NCBI GenBank assembly: GCA_963573305.1 | Contig: OY754333.1 | Coordinates: forward strand, 19,589,013-19,653,012 | Reading direction: 5' to 3' | DNA from: Pyrrhosoma nymphula | Lineage: Eukaryota > Arthropoda > Insecta > Odonata > Coenagrionidae | DNA length: 64,000 bases | In this document: piece by piece, positions 42,835 through 56,300 of the stretch | Position numbering within the stretch: position 1 is the first letter of the stretch | Layout: each line of letters opens with the position of its first letter | The notes under the pieces: generated by a model | What the model was told of the DNA's origin: nothing | Databases searched by the model: none | The model's input: the letters and a program-made list of their open reading frames with translations, nothing else | Position numbers and translations under genes: made by a program

Positions 42835-43838
42835 ACAGAGTTTAACATGAGGAAGGGCACGAAGGGTGCCCTTCAATTGCAACTTTTATACAAATTACAG
42901 TCATGCGGCCTAAACGAAACGGTAGTATACTGGATACGCGACTTTCTGAGTGATCGTAAGCAAAAAGTAGTTCTTGACGGAATTAGCTCTGATGTAGTTA
43001 CAGTGGCTACAGGTGTCCCGCAAGAAAGCGCCCCCTTTTGTTCATTATATACATAAATGATCTATGCTCTCGAAATAGCAGTAAAATACGTTTATTTACC
43101 GACGACGCTGTCATCTATCGTGAAATTAGTGATCACTCTGACTTTGAAACTCTGTCATCGGATTTAAACAACGTTCATGTGTGGAGCCAATAGTGGGGAC
43201 TCGAACTTAATCTGAGCAAATGCACGGCGGTACATTTCTTGCGGAGGTCGTCCAACTATCCCCATGTATATGCTGTGGATGGTGTTAACATAAAGGCGAC
43301 AGATGAAGTGGAGTATATGGGAGTTACGATAACTTCGGACCTATCGTGGGGAACACATATAAGAAATATTTGAGGCAGAGCTCTGAAGAAGCTAGGATTC
43401 TTCAAGCGTATCGTGGGAAGATTTTCGGATGAAAAGGTAATAGAGAGATGCTATTTCGCACTCGTCCGCCCACACCTTGAATATAAAGCGAGGATATATA
43501 TCCGGTGCAGAAAGACTTAATCCGGGAACTTAATAAAATACAAAGGAAAGCTGCGCGATTCGTCAAAAACTGCTACGGGCGTACAGACAGCATTACATAG
43601 ATGTTAAACGAATTAGGCTGGGAGCCGCTAGAGACTCGAAGGCTGCGCGCTAGGCTTAGATTGCTTGAACAATTCGGGATAGATATCTTTCAGAGCGACA
43701 CGGAGAACATCATATTAGAATCCCACTATATTTCCAGGTCCGATAGAAACGATAAATTAAGAGAGATATTTTGCCAAACGGATAGGAATGGGAATTTGTT
43801 TTTCCCCCGAACAATAAGGGACTTCAATAAATGCTAGG
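42835..43838 (+). pseudogene. CR1/Jockey-group LINE reverse transcriptase, 5'-truncated
   Basis: Pieces in order: LQLLYKLQSCGLNETVVYWIRDFLSDRKQ; VATGVPQ (motif B start, missing the usual GS); after a shift near 43030 LFIIYINDL and IRLFTDDAVIY (motif C, FxDD catalytic box with T in place of A); LELNLSKC; YMGVTITSDLSWGTHI; LGFFKRIVGRF; CYFALVRPHLEYK; and after another shift IQRKAARFVKNCYGR then MLNELGWEPLETRRLRARL to NLFFPRTIRDFN. The layout is that of CR1/Jockey-group LINE ORF2 thumb and C-terminus. Stops occur at about 43191, 43371 and 43597. The family tail follows at 43879-43946. Confidence 0.85.
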
Positions 43839-43878
43839 CGTAATTTCATTGGGGTGTTTTCTTTTTATATGTAAACGG

Positions 43879-43946
43879 CTGGTGTCCTAACATCCCCCGC
43901 CACACGCCTATTAAGGCGGCTTGCGGGGTAGTATGTAGATGTACAT
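43879..43946 (+). repeat. 3' tail of the CR1-like LINE
   Basis: GGCTGGTGTCCTAACATCCCCCGCCACACGCC followed by GGCGGCTTGCGGGGTAGTATGTAGATGTACA. It matches the reverse-oriented tail at 51631-51691 and two isolated copies, which defines this family's 3' end. Confidence 0.8.
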
Positions 43947-43949
43947 TAG

Positions 43950-45304
43950 TCAATGAACAACGGTTCAATGTTGAACCAATTTTTTCGGAAAACGTCCACA
44001 TCCAATTTTTTCTGAAAAACCTCCGAATTAAAACTATTGCAGAACCTCTTGGAGTTCATTAGTGAAATAAAAATGTTTTTTCTTTAATAATTACTAATTA
44101 TCTTTATATAAAATTAATGTATATGCGTTGAGAGCTACTTTGCATTTACGGTAATAATTGGCGAATTTACTTGGTGGAATTGGGACATTTAAATTAGAAG
44201 TTACTTTTCGTATATTTCACACTTGATTTGTGTCCCTCGACCGGCTTGGACGCATGTTGTTCAAGAGGACTAAAAAAAACTTCAAGAAATTTCTCTTATA
44301 CCCTAGGATTTCTTTGTGTAAAGGGATGGGGGAGTTGTTTTTGAATGAAGGGGAGTGGATTATAACTCACTACTGGCGATGAGTAATTACTTAAGAGGGT
44401 AAACAGGAACAAGGTTACGGTCAGGGAAGGGGAACAGAAGCGCGAGGATCGGGGAACTGAATGGTTGAGAGGGGTGAGGTGTTCAAGTAATTTCGCTATC
44501 CAACAAATCTGAGCCACAACATTTGGGAAAAAATCAAAATTGTTCATGTAGTCCAATTTGTTGACCTTATCGCATGCCTACATGTAAAATTATCGGACCA
44601 TAAACCTCAGGATGAGTCATTTCATTTTGAGTGTTTGGCAAAGTTAACTATCATGAAAAGAATTAAAACAATCCTTTATTCTGAATCCCAATTTTTCCAA
44701 TATGAAAACATGTAATCGGGCGTATTAAACTGAAGTAAGAATGCACACTCCACTTTTGTCTTCACCATGGCACTTGTCTTTTGACTTAAAAAAATAGTTT
44801 TCCAATAGCCACCGGGGTTGCATAAACACACTTTCACTCGGACTTTGGGGATAATATTCTGAAGCTTGTGAAATAATTTTTACAGAGAGAGTAACGTTTT
44901 CCATTTGGATTTTGCGTTTGAGGTAGGAGAAAGACTGCTAAGCAAACAAGTGGTTTGTTTTCGGAGTCGTCTATTAAACAGTTTATCTATAAGGGAAGAG
45001 TCGTAACCTTTTCGATTTGCTGTGTTGAATGTTATTTAGCTTTTTGGAAAATTCTCAGTTTGATAAGGCGATTGAGGTGAGGCGATAAATCCTTGCGTGA
45101 AACGTTGCATATGGTAGCACTTAGAATCACTTTGGATTATGACGTCAGTAAAATTTCTTTTCTAAAATATAGGAAAAGAATGGTTTTGATTCTTGAGGCA
45201 AATGCTTACGTTTAAAAATGTATTCGGTTTTCTTTGAACTTCTAAGGTTAAAGGTATTGACGTAAGAAGAGAATTTAAAAGAGTCACAAATTGATCTCGA
45301 TGTC
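43950..45304. other. AT-rich non-coding stretch
   Basis: Nothing recognised. Confidence 0.45.
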
Positions 45305-45307
45305 TTA

Positions 45308-45531
45308 AGCCCGTTTTACACGGAGCACGTAATTGCACAATCTGATGTACTTACGAACATGCACTTCAAATTGCATCGTGTAAAGCCGTGAATTGCAAGG
45401 ACGCATGCGCGAATGCATGAACGCGAGGTGGAAAAATAGCCCCTGCTCTAATTCGAAAATGATTGCACGCCCGAATGAGAAAAAATTGCAGTTTGAAGTT
45501 GTGCAATTTCGTGCCCCGTGTAAAACGGCCT
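45308..45531. mobile_element. MITE with AGCCCGTTTTACACGG ends, TTA duplication
   Basis: A 224-bp element with inverted ends AGCCCGTTTTACACGG and CCGTGTAAAACGGCCT, flanked by TTA at 45305-45307 and 45532-45534. Same family as 2841-3051. Inside are several near-palindromic TTGCA-type blocks. The 3-bp TTA site is typical of PIF/Harbinger elements. Confidence 0.75.
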
Positions 45532-45862
45532 TTAGACTTCCTATCCAAAGGCAAGTAATATCTTATAAGTATTATCGGAAGTAAAAAAAACAAACATTTT
45601 TTTATTCCACGGTTTTTTTAATTTAAAAATTTTCGCCCGAAATTATCTTTTGAAAATTTCGGCAAAATTTGGAGAAAGTGATAATCTCATGTTTATCCCG
45701 TGAGTTTCCGTGCTAAGACGAAGGCGAACGTATGCGTAAGAGTATTGTTGGTTTTAAAAATGGTTGGTTTTTAAAACTGAAATAAGTTTCGCAATAGTAG
45801 CATTTCTCTTCGCTCACTACTTTCCATTCAGTTAATGTATAGAGAGCCGTTTGTTTTCTTGT

Positions 45863-47429
45863 TACTACTATCGCCGCAAAAAAGGTAGAACGCTGAACTT
45901 GAAGCATTCGTGCGAAATTCCGCCGGAGCTCCAAAGAGCCGTGTAATATATCGTTTTACTCCTTGTTTATTTGACTACAAAATTCATTCATTGCAAAGTG
46001 ATTATATGTAAACGTTTAGCTCCTACGGTCGAAAGAGCGAAGAAAAAGACGCGAAAAACTAGGAGAACGGCGAAACGGTCGTCTTCTTAATCTCGTCACG
46101 GCCAAAATATTTAATTGGTTCACTTCATTATTTTTTTACGAAGAGGACGACATCTCAGTATTACAAATATTCTTTTAAAATTTTATTTTATCCATTCCTT
46201 GATTTTTTAAATGGTCGAAAACTAGATTTAAATTTCCGAGGTGTGGAAAAGTATATGAATATCGACATTACGTATGCTTTATGAAAAAAATATTGCAAAA
46301 CTTCTCATGTAAGGAAATTTTTATATTCTTCCCCTTACTTAAAATAAACGACAAAGAAGAAAATTGCTCCGCGTCAATGCAAACTACCATTTTGCTCTGT
46401 TGGCAATGGTGAAACTCCTGGCCGCGCGTGACTCAAATCTCATTGCCAAGACCCCTCTAGTGAGACCTCTATCCAGCGCTGATTGGACAAGGAATGGGAA
46501 AAGCTCTAAGTATTTCATATTCTTTTAACTTTATGTGGATGGATTTATATTGAATATTTCGCAATTGGTTATTTAATTCAGTCTCAAAAATTACACACTT
46601 TAATGCGGTTCGTGGCAACAATACAATCCATAGAATCAATAAACTTCTAACAAATAAACAAACAGTATTTTGCTGAATTAAAGTGTGTAATTTCTGAGAC
46701 TGAATTGAATATCTAATTGCAAAATATTCAATATAAATCCATCCACATAAAGTTAAAAGAATATGAAATACCTAGAGTTTTTCCCATTCCTTGTCCAATC
46801 AGCGCTGGATAGAGGTCTCACTAGAGGGGTCTTGGCCACGGTCTTGGCAATGAGATTTGAGTCACGCGCGGCCAGGAGTTTCACCATTGCCAACAGAGCA
46901 AAATGGTAGTTTGCATTGACGCGGAGCGATTTTCTTCTTTGTCGTTTATTTTAAGTAAGGGGAAGAATATAAAAATTTCCTTACATGAGAAGTTTTGCAA
47001 TATTTTTTTCATAAAGCATACGTAATGTCGATATTCATATACTTTTCCACACCTCGGAAATTAAAATCTAGCTTTCGGCCATTTAAAAAATCAAATAATG
47101 GGTAAAATAAAATTTTAAAAGAATATTTGTAATACGGAGATGTCGTCCTCTTCGTAAAAAAATAATGAAGTGAACCAATTAAATATTTTGGCCGTGACGA
47201 GATTAAGAAGACGACCGTTTCGCCGTTCTCCTAGTTTTTCGCGTCTTTTTCTTCGCTCTTTCGACCGTAGGAGCTAAACGTTTGCATATAATCACTTTTC
47301 AATGAATGCACTTTGTAGTCAAATAAACAATGAATAAAACGATATATTACACGACTCTATGGAGCCCCGGCGGATTTCGTACGAATGCTTAAAGTTCAGC
47401 GTTCTACCTTTATTGCGGCGATAGTAGTT
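45863..47429. repeat. 1.57-kb near-perfect inverted repeat (fold-back element)
   Basis: Arms 45863-46604 and 46677-47429 (about 742 and 753 bp) are reverse complements at roughly 95% identity by eye, around a 72-bp spacer. Shared landmarks include ACTACTATCGCCGC at the outer ends, GGTCGTCTTCTTAATCTCGTCACGG, and CAGTCTCARAAATTACACACTTTAAT next to the spacer. The right arm has a 12-bp tandem duplication (GACCGTGGCCAA) absent from the left. No ORF of note. Possibilities are a fold-back transposon, a long-TIR non-autonomous element, or a recent inverted duplication. A transcript would form a long double-stranded hairpin. Confidence 0.9.
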
Positions 47430-50400
47430 AGAACTGTTTTGACCTATCTGTTGAAATACATTGGAATAAAGGAACGGGAATAGGAAGAGGGAAAGGAGGA
47501 AATTTGTTTTATGTAAACGAAGTATCTTTTGGGCCATTCAAGTACATATTACGGAAGATAATTTTCGATTATTTTTCGATTACTTAATTTTTCCAATCCT
47601 GTTCCGAGGATTGTACTTTAAATGACTTCCTTACAATGACCGGAAGGAAAGGAATTTCAAAAATCCCAAATGGAATAAGCCGAAATGATATTAATTTTGT
47701 CTATCGTATTATCTAGCTAATGGTGCATTTTATAAAGAAGTAGATTAATGAATTACGGCTGTTACAAACTAAGAATGAACTGATGTGGAGAAATAGATCT
47801 TCAATTTCTGTCAATTTAACAGACAAGATGCTACGTTGAAAGGCTATCTAATGATAGTGTAAGCAAATGAGGAAGCGCTGATTTTTATGAAATCGAAACT
47901 GGAATTTTAAATAATCATTTAAAAAACATGTGGGTCATCTCGGCATGTGCTGAAAAAATCTAATATATAGTGCAGCTTTAATATTTGATTTGATAAAAGT
48001 GCCATTTTTATATAGAGACACTAATAATACTCTCTAAATTATTGAAACCAAAGACAGTAATTTCAATTTACACACGGCAGGATCATGTGTGTTATCCGAT
48101 AACATTAACAAGGTGTTAATTTTCTCAACAATCTATGATTTAAAATTTTTCTGCGTACAGTCCGTTGGAGAAAAAATATTTCCACTCGAAGCGGATCCGT
48201 AATTTATATCCTTAAGTTTAAATAAGGAAAAGCTGCGTGTTTTTAAATGTGTTTTGGTATTTCTACGTGTTTTTATGAGTATGGTTATTAAAAAAGCCTC
48301 GGTGATTTACGGCTGCTCAGGACGAGCGGGACTAGAGAAGCACTAGGAAAAGAGGGCAGCACTAACTCCAAGGAGTACGATGCTCGCACAGCTGATTGGA
48401 AGGAAAGCGTTGAAGGGCCAATGCCAAATTTACTCGCCCCACATCCTTGGAGACGCAGAAATTCTTTCCAGAACGTTGGCCCTTATATTTTTCGTTCAAA
48501 AACATTCGTATTCATATTTCTCCCTCTCGGTGGACAGGCAATCGCTCAAGTAAACCAGGGCGAGTTCAACGGCATTAGATTTCCAAATAAAACTTTTAAT
48601 ATCCTGCCGGAGTATCTCCGTTAGCTTATCGCCTATTAGAATGGGGTGGGGGTAAAAAAAGCCATCGAGTTGGGGATCGAGCTCACCGTTATCGCATTCT
48701 TTCCGAGGACGTTTCATCAGCTGCCAGCACAACTCAAGAGTGGAAGAAAGTCTACCGGTAAGATACTCCAAACTTCCCCAGTAAAATAGGCCATTAAGAG
48801 CCCATTGACGATGGCTTTACCTCGCCTCGGCAACCTGACGGATACTCCGTGCTGACGGCGAGCAGGGAACCTTTCTTCATTTCATCAGGAGATAAGGGGA
48901 AACCCTCGCACATGCAAGCAAGCAAATATACCAAGTGCTCAGCTTTATTAAATACGCCAACGTCTTTTATACCTAAAATTAAACGTGGCTCGTATTTAAT
49001 ATGCTTCTTAAATGGATAAATAGTATGTGAAGTCATGACTTGTTACAATAAAGGGTGCCAAAAGACATTTACCGTCGATACACCAAAAAAATCAACTACC
49101 TACTACAACTACAAAGGAGCCACAAGAAAACGGACAGAAAGGGTTAGGCGCTGCGAAGCAGAAATTCTCTCATTTCAAATAATTTCTAAATATCTTAAGA
49201 ATGTTCATCTCCTTGACCCAGCAGATAGTGGCCGTAGTCAATTGGAAATAAAAATATAATTCAATGGATATCTGGAGCGATTCTTTAAATTTGATTTACG
49301 AAATCTTCCAGAGCAGGAAAAATTTAGTGAAGAAAATGTCCATCGAGATGAACCGAGAGAAATATTTAAAAAATCTAAGGTAAAGAACCCTTTTACATAG
49401 GGTAGAACGACGCAGAGAAAATTGAGTTGTTTTTTCTGAAGGAAACGAAATTGCTGGAATGGTGGAAGGAAGAAAAATGCCGTTGAAGATGAATTTTGGC
49501 AATCGCAAGAAGCCCAGCAAATTCTGGGAGTTCCGGCCGGAAATACGTCCTGAGAAAGAATTTTAGCCGAGCGGCTGCTAAAGCATATAATCGCCAGTTA
49601 GGTACCTCCCACAGTAAAGTATATGATCCATTTATTTGAGGAAGTAAATAATGGAGTATATTTTCGATATTTTTGAATAACCAGGCGCATAAGCGACCGG
49701 AATATGCTGAGCAAGAAGACGTCTATCGAACGTGAAACAAGCGAGAAGTTGAACGACCTTTGTCAAAGAGGGCTCTTTTCCGCTTTGCAGAGCAGAATAC
49801 TTGTGGTGCGGAAAGAAATGAGGACGACTATGGCAGAGGAATGATCCAACTTAAGGGTAAGTCGAGAATATAGGCAAGGAAGGGATAGACGCGGGTGGGC
49901 AAAAAGGGACCACAAGACATACAATAATTTCTCAATACCTACGTCGCAAAGTACGGGGGCACATACAGAGGCGAGAATGGACGGCAAGGTGATTTTTAAC
50001 AAGACTTCATCAGCTGGATTTTTTTTAATTTCCGAATTTTCAGCCGGTCGTAAGCCGGCCTTCCTTATTTTTTTCCAATAAAAATATAAATTCAAACATA
50101 AATATATCACAAGAGAATTTACAATGTTATTCTATGAGTGTGCTTTGCTATCATGTCCACCTTAGCCTTAGCCTCATCCGGTGCTCTTTTTACAGGAGTT
50201 TTCATAATTCTCGAAAGATGAAAACTCACGCCAGGTAAAACTATAAGAAATTGATTCATACCTCACTTCCGGAACCAAGTCATAATGATAAAACTAATAG
50301 CTTTGTGCACCCAGTTAAGGGCCATTCAAGCAGTATGATTGACGATTTTGGACGCTTTAAGATTCCCTCTCTCCCTAAGTAGGGCAGCGTAAGATTTCAT

Positions 50401-51630
50401 TAACTCCTCTTCCTCTCTCATCGCAGTCAATCATAGACTTTAGAAGGTGGAATACATCATCTTTTAAATGAGCGATATTTTGGACAATGAAGGCTACTCA
50501 TAGGAATACTGAGCACGAGATACTCGAGGCGTGCCGATGAAACCTACGTTTTCTGTCTGCCGACATGAAAATTTCGGCTGCAGAGAGTGCGCGGATCAAC
50601 TCATAATACTCTGGGTCGCTGAATTTCATCTTGAAAATATCAAATTCATAAACTGGAAACTGTCAAAATCAATTTTTTGCCATAGGTTTCTAGAATTGTA
50701 ACAATGCAAGACCAGGGTATGCTGAATATACGCCAAATAATATCATTCGATATTATTAGTTCTCACCATAAAAAATATAAGATTGATTTGTTTACCGTTT
50801 ACGAGAAGAATCGATCACCCAAATCACCCGTCAGCTCGCCAGTTACTATGCTATGCTAGATGATCCCTGACCCAGAAAAATAAGCTGCTTTTTTACTGAG
50901 AAATACTTTAACTGATAATAACCAAATGTTTTCGCAAAAATTCTACGCACGGTAATCTACGCGTAGTTTGCTGTATTAAATCAAATTACGATTTGTCGAT
51001 GGGCGATTATAAAGAAAAAGAGATACAGATACGATCTCTTGAGTAAATAAAAATCTCGCGGAAGATAACATCGGACTCTCACACTGCCCTAAGTAAGACT
51101 ATGTGAGAAGAGCCTAACTCCCATTCCCTCTAACAAGTCTTACGTAATACATAAGTGAATGACCTTTGCAAAAAAGAGTCGTATCACTTCCCCATCATGC
51201 AATCCACCTGACTCACCAACCACCCTAGCAGATTGACGGAGCGGAATCGGGCCATTGCGGCATACGATTTCCAGGCATGAAACTTTACTCGCGTTGCTTT
51301 CAAGCAAGGAATGCAGGATGGATTTTTTTGAGAAAACTCGAGGCGATGTAAACAAGAAAGCGGAGGAGGAGTTGGATTTGATGAGTCAGTCACCCATGTG
51401 GCGATCAGTAGAGAGGAGCAAAGCGAGGACTCCGAACATTTTATGCTTGGCCCATGAAAATCATGCCGCGATGGACTCCCGGGAAGAGATATGTGTGGCA
51501 GGAATGCGAATGGAAATTATACCAGATAGCGTGGCAATTCTACGTCTACATAATACCCAGCGAGCGTGGCAATGGGGAACTTGCATGGGTCGACGATTGC
51601 AATATATTGCGATGATTGCTATCGACGATT
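47430..51630. other. Long non-coding stretch
   Basis: No supported gene. GGGCCATTCAAG at 47531 and at about 50332 matches the terminus of the element family at 52867 and 62222, but no partner ends were found. The ORFs at 48421-48771, 49035-49259 and 51140-51740 have no recognisable domains. Confidence 0.4.
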
Positions 51631-52092
51631 GCTACGTCTACCCAGCGAGCCACCTCAGAGGAGAATGGCAGGGGGTGTTAGGACACCAGCCATGGAAAGG
51701 AGGGGGGAGAGGTGAATTGTGTCTCATTAATGTGGCTTAAGATAGTGTAATGCTGTTTTTGTTCAAATCACTAATTGTGCGAGGAAAGAAGGAATTTTTG
51801 TACATGTCAGTTCGGGAGCGTATATCTCTCTCTTATTTTGTCACTCCTATCGGTTCTAGATAGAGCGCGGGGTTGAAATGATATCCTCCGTGTCGTACTG
51901 AAACTCGCCTCATCAGAGTTTTTCAAGTAATCTAAGCTGAGCGTGAAGCCTCCGAGTCTCTAAACGGATCCCAACCTAATACTTCCATCAACTGTGTGAC
52001 ACTTTCTGTTCACTCGTGGCAGTTCTTAACAAAGCGTGCGGCTCTACTTTTTTATTTACTTCGTGAATTAAATCATTCTCTACCGGGTTCCA
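51631..52092 (-). pseudogene. Second copy of the CR1-like LINE (C-terminus and tail)
   Basis: On the minus strand from 52092: WNPVENDLIHEVNK, then MEVLGWDPFRDSEA (compare MLNELGWEPLETRR at 43601), a DTEDII block and MYKNSFFPRTISDLNK (compare NLFFPRTIRDFNK). The family tail (GGCTGGTGTCCTAACACCCCCTGCC...) then runs to 51631. Multiple stops and frameshifts. Orientation is opposite to the 42.8-kb copy. Confidence 0.75.
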
Positions 52093-52866
52093 AATGCCAG
52101 CAGCGTGTTCAAGATGTCACCTATCCAGATCAAAATAGCATCTCTCTTTCTTTGTTTCATCAGAGAACCTTCCTACTGTTCGCTTGATAAACCCTATCTT
52201 TAATGAAACACCGCAAATGTTTCGTTTGTGTTTCCACCGCGTTAGGTCTGAAGTCAAAGAGATTCCTATCCCACTTCTCGTAACAATAGTGATTCAAATG
52301 GGAAGGATTGCATTCAGTGGCAAGCAAGGTGGGGATCAACGGTCCCATAATCACATATACGGAGGAGTATGAGCGCATTGTGGAGCATGTCAGGAGAAAT
52401 TATTTTTCTAAAGCGAAGAAACCAGGGATCGCCCAGCTATTCTCGTATAAACACAAGCCCCAAAGGCAACGAAGGAAGGCTACTGGAGTTCAATAGGATG
52501 GAAATTTTTCATTGTCTTAAAACAGCGTTCTTCAACCGGTGCAGGTCAAAAGAAATTTCCTCTACAGTCATTAAACATTTTGCTCTAATTACATAGCGAC
52601 AAGTGGCAGCCACTACACGATTAGGGCCCATGAGCTAAAAAGTTCTATTTTTAAAGCATTGGTTTTAATAATATAAAATTTATCAATATTGATTATTATT
52701 TCTGTCTCACCCATCAGCCTGCCCACGAAATGTTTCCTATTTCGGCGGTCCGCAGCTGTAAAAAATATTCTAGATTCTTTCAAGAGTAATTTCTGTGATT
52801 TTTGACCTTTCTTTAGGGGCATAGTTATGTACTTTTACCATATTCACCTACAATTGAAATTGTTTT
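52093..52866. other. Non-coding stretch
   Basis: Short frames only; nothing recognised. Confidence 0.45.
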
Positions 52867-53378
52867 GGGGCCATTCAAGTATTAAGTATGACGTTTTCGG
52901 GGGGAGGGGGGGAGATTATCTTCCATTGTCTAATGTAGTGGGGGTGGGGCAGGGGGTCTGGAACCAATTTACGTAAGATTTTTGTCCGTCTTGAAACATT
53001 GTATCTATCGTTTCCGAATGAAATTTAGCAGTGTCAATGAGCATCCGCTCGTTAATGGCGTATTTTCCGTAATCTCACCGCTACACCAATGCTCCTATTC
53101 TGTCGCTTGACTGGCTAGCTACATTACCTCTACGCTCAATTAATATGGTACCCCAGCACTGCATGATTAGACGCTATCCAGTGCTCAAAGCTGCACGATG
53201 TATTCTATGGAAAGATAAAACTGCATAAAACGAGTACCTATTTAACGAAGAGTAGATACAAATGTCTAACGTCTTACGTAATACTGCTTTTGAGAGGGAG
53301 GGGCGGTGGGAAAATCTTACATAAGGGGAAAGGGTCAAAAATGGTATACATCGTCTTACGTAATACTTGAACGGCCCC
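52867..53378. mobile_element. 512-bp non-autonomous element, GGGGCCATTCAAGTATT ends
   Basis: Left end GGGGCCATTCAAGTATTAAG; right end CTTACGTAATACTTGAACGGCCCC, its near reverse complement. Inside are G-rich blocks next to both ends and several TTACGTAA-like sequences. A second, longer member is at 62222-63157, sharing both ends and internal blocks such as CTATTTAACGAAGAGTAGATA. Class not determined; no clear target duplication. Confidence 0.75.
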
Positions 53379-56300
53379 TAAGCAGAGAACTGCACTGTGA
53401 ATTGCATAGGAGGTTGGGTGAGCTCATTACGGTATTTGAAGAGAAGGGAGGGAGCGGGGGGAGGGGGTAAGATAACCAAAGTACAGAGGAGTTATGACTT
53501 CACAGAATGCACTCAGCTGGTACTTGTTTCAATTCAGTATTCTACTATATTAGGATTAGGGTGCTTCGACAACTAAGGTCATTCGCACTTCAATTCATTC
53601 CCAGTAACAGAGTTCTTTATATAGACCACTTACACCCCAATTACCATCCCAGTTACAAACAAAAAACACTTACATAGGAAGTTTGAAGAACGCCATATAA
53701 AAATTCTTGACTGAGTTAGGCTTGATTATTTACTGGCTCCGTTACTTCCTTTACACAGTCTTTATTCACATTGCATAAACGTTGCATGCTGATTCCGGGC
53801 ATGTAGACTGTAATTCATAATCAATAACCAAAATTTAAAAGATGAATACATTTATTCAACAAACATAATCACAAATTACTCCTTTTTTTCATGTCATGTT
53901 GTAAACAAGGGCCTTCAAATTACATGAATTTTTCACAAGTCGAAAATATTTTATCATCCATCATTTAATCACGTTCCAATCATTTTCCAAGTAAAATTCT
54001 TATTAACAATCTTTGGATCGTTGTTTCCCAATAATTCCATCGTTCAGAATTACTTAACCCTTTCTTTATCACTCTCAGAAAGCTTGCATCCAATTTTAGA
54101 ATATTTCAACTATTTATTTTTAATATTTTCTGTGAATCCTCTGTGTAAGTAAGTACCTATGTCAACATTTTTCAGATTCTCATAGCAAATACTGTTTAAA
54201 TTATAAAAGATTTATGAGATAAACCTATATTATTTGTTTTATAAAATGAAGTGTGAACAAATAAACTTTTTGCATGAGCCGATAAGTATATCAGCACCTT
54301 GAGCATCTAATGGTTAATTATGTTCAAAAGCTCTGCCTTCCTCATATGAATCAGTGAAATGAGTTTTAAAATCATCTAGAAGCCCTACATCTACTATCCT
54401 TTCCATGTAAATTAACACCCTTGTGGATATATATACAGTATTCCATTGATCGTGTGTCATCTCTAACCTATAATTTCAGACACATTTGGTACCTTGGTAG
54501 AAAAAGGTCGTAAGTTTTGTTGAGTGTATGCGGAATTTTATAAATATGACCTTTTGACCCCGTAAATAGGTTCCTACCAAAAATCCAAATTTTGCATAAT
54601 AGGCTTTCAATGTTAAATTTTTCGAAATACAAAAAAGGCAGAATTTCTTTGCGAAACTTTCATAGATTACGTTTTTGGGCACGAGGAACGCAATGAAAGA
54701 AATTTCCAGCTCTAAAATGCGACCGTGACCCCTGAAAGGGCACAGCCAAGGTCACAATGGTGATAAATCGAGAATCGCCGCTACAAACCTATCGAATCAT
54801 AGTAAAGGAAACTTTTTTCGCACTATTTCATACTGATTACACTCAACCTTGCTCCACGGCATAATTATTCCGGCTGGCAACAGCTATTACCAGGTTTAAT
54901 TTACTGCCCTAATTGAGCGTTTTGAAGTAGACATCGAGCAAGGTACTGCCCTTTCCTTCTTCCGTCGCCAACAGCCAAGAAAACCAGAGAAAATACGAGT
55001 TCGCTTAGTTCATACGACCAATTACTTTTACGCACATTAATCCCAAAGTATGACTAGCACTGGGCGCATACACTATCAAAGGGAAAAAACACTCAAGCAC
55101 CCATACATATTTGTATCGGAATGTGGTGTGGGTACCTTTCTCCCCTTTCGCTTCAACCCAGTGATTGAAAAAATATCCTAAACGAGAGCTCAGCTGCGTT
55201 CCTGCAGATTGATTAAGAATAAAATAAGGGTTTCGTAGCTTAATACTTATTAGATATATAAACAAGAAGAGGATAAGTGGAACCATCCTATGAGATGCCA
55301 AAAGTCACGCCGCCGGAGAGGGAGTATAAAACCTTGTCAGCATCCTAGCCCAATTGGAAGCACTTGCATCTCTTCTTTGGGTTATCAGACGATACCCCCC
55401 TGAGAACATCGGGGGTGGGAATGAGTTGTCACCAAGCCAGTGCGGAAGCAGGCCACGGGATTGGCCAGGATCTTAGGGTAGGGGCGTTGAGGCATTACTT
55501 GTCACAAGTTGGCAAATTGTTGGCTGTAACCCCCAGCAATTTAAATCTATAGATCTCGATCTCCAGGCTTGTAACGAAAATGACCAAGTTCTGATTTCTC
55601 CTAATAAGAATGAAGTTTTGCTCGCTCGGGATACATTACATCGATTACCAATTGTTAATGACATCGACTCCCAGTTCAGTTTGCATTTATCCAAATGAGA
55701 GGCCATGGTAAGAGGCTCCGACGATGGAGCGAAGTAAAGCGCAAAAATAAATAACTTTTTTGTTAAATGAGTGATTCTCTCGACAGAATAGCTGATGTAT
55801 TTTTTATAATATACATTCATTCGTTTGTGGTATTTCTTTTTAAATTCCTATTCACTGATTCCCTTTTGTAATATTACCTGAATGGGTCGGAAATTTAGGA
55901 AATGCAAAAAAGAAATGCCCGCACATTCCCATATTGTTGTTCCCTAACCCAGCAATCCTCACCAGGAAAATTCACCCTGCTTTCCATCTCCGTTTCTCCA
56001 AAACCTCGGCTTACTCTTCTCCATCACCTTCTTTCTCACTTCCGGCGAACCTATCAAACGCTTCTCTTCTCTCCCACCTTGGTCATATTTCCCCTCAATT
56101 TTCCGTGTCCTTCCCTCCCCGCTCTTAAGGGTGGGCACGAGCCATCACCTTCACGCCGAAGTCCCCTTTCCGGCCCTTCAGGAGATCAGGCCCCTTTTAG
56201 TACCCCCTCCGTCCCACTCAACTCAACACTAGGTCAGGATGCGATGTCCCACGCTGACTCTGCCGGCCCCCCATGCCAACTCTTGGGCCCTCTAATTAAA

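Noticed and set aside
51895..51935. CTGATGA near GAAAC on opposite strands
   Set aside because: Core and GAAA are not in the same strand order needed for a hammerhead; the sequence belongs to the LINE remnant.
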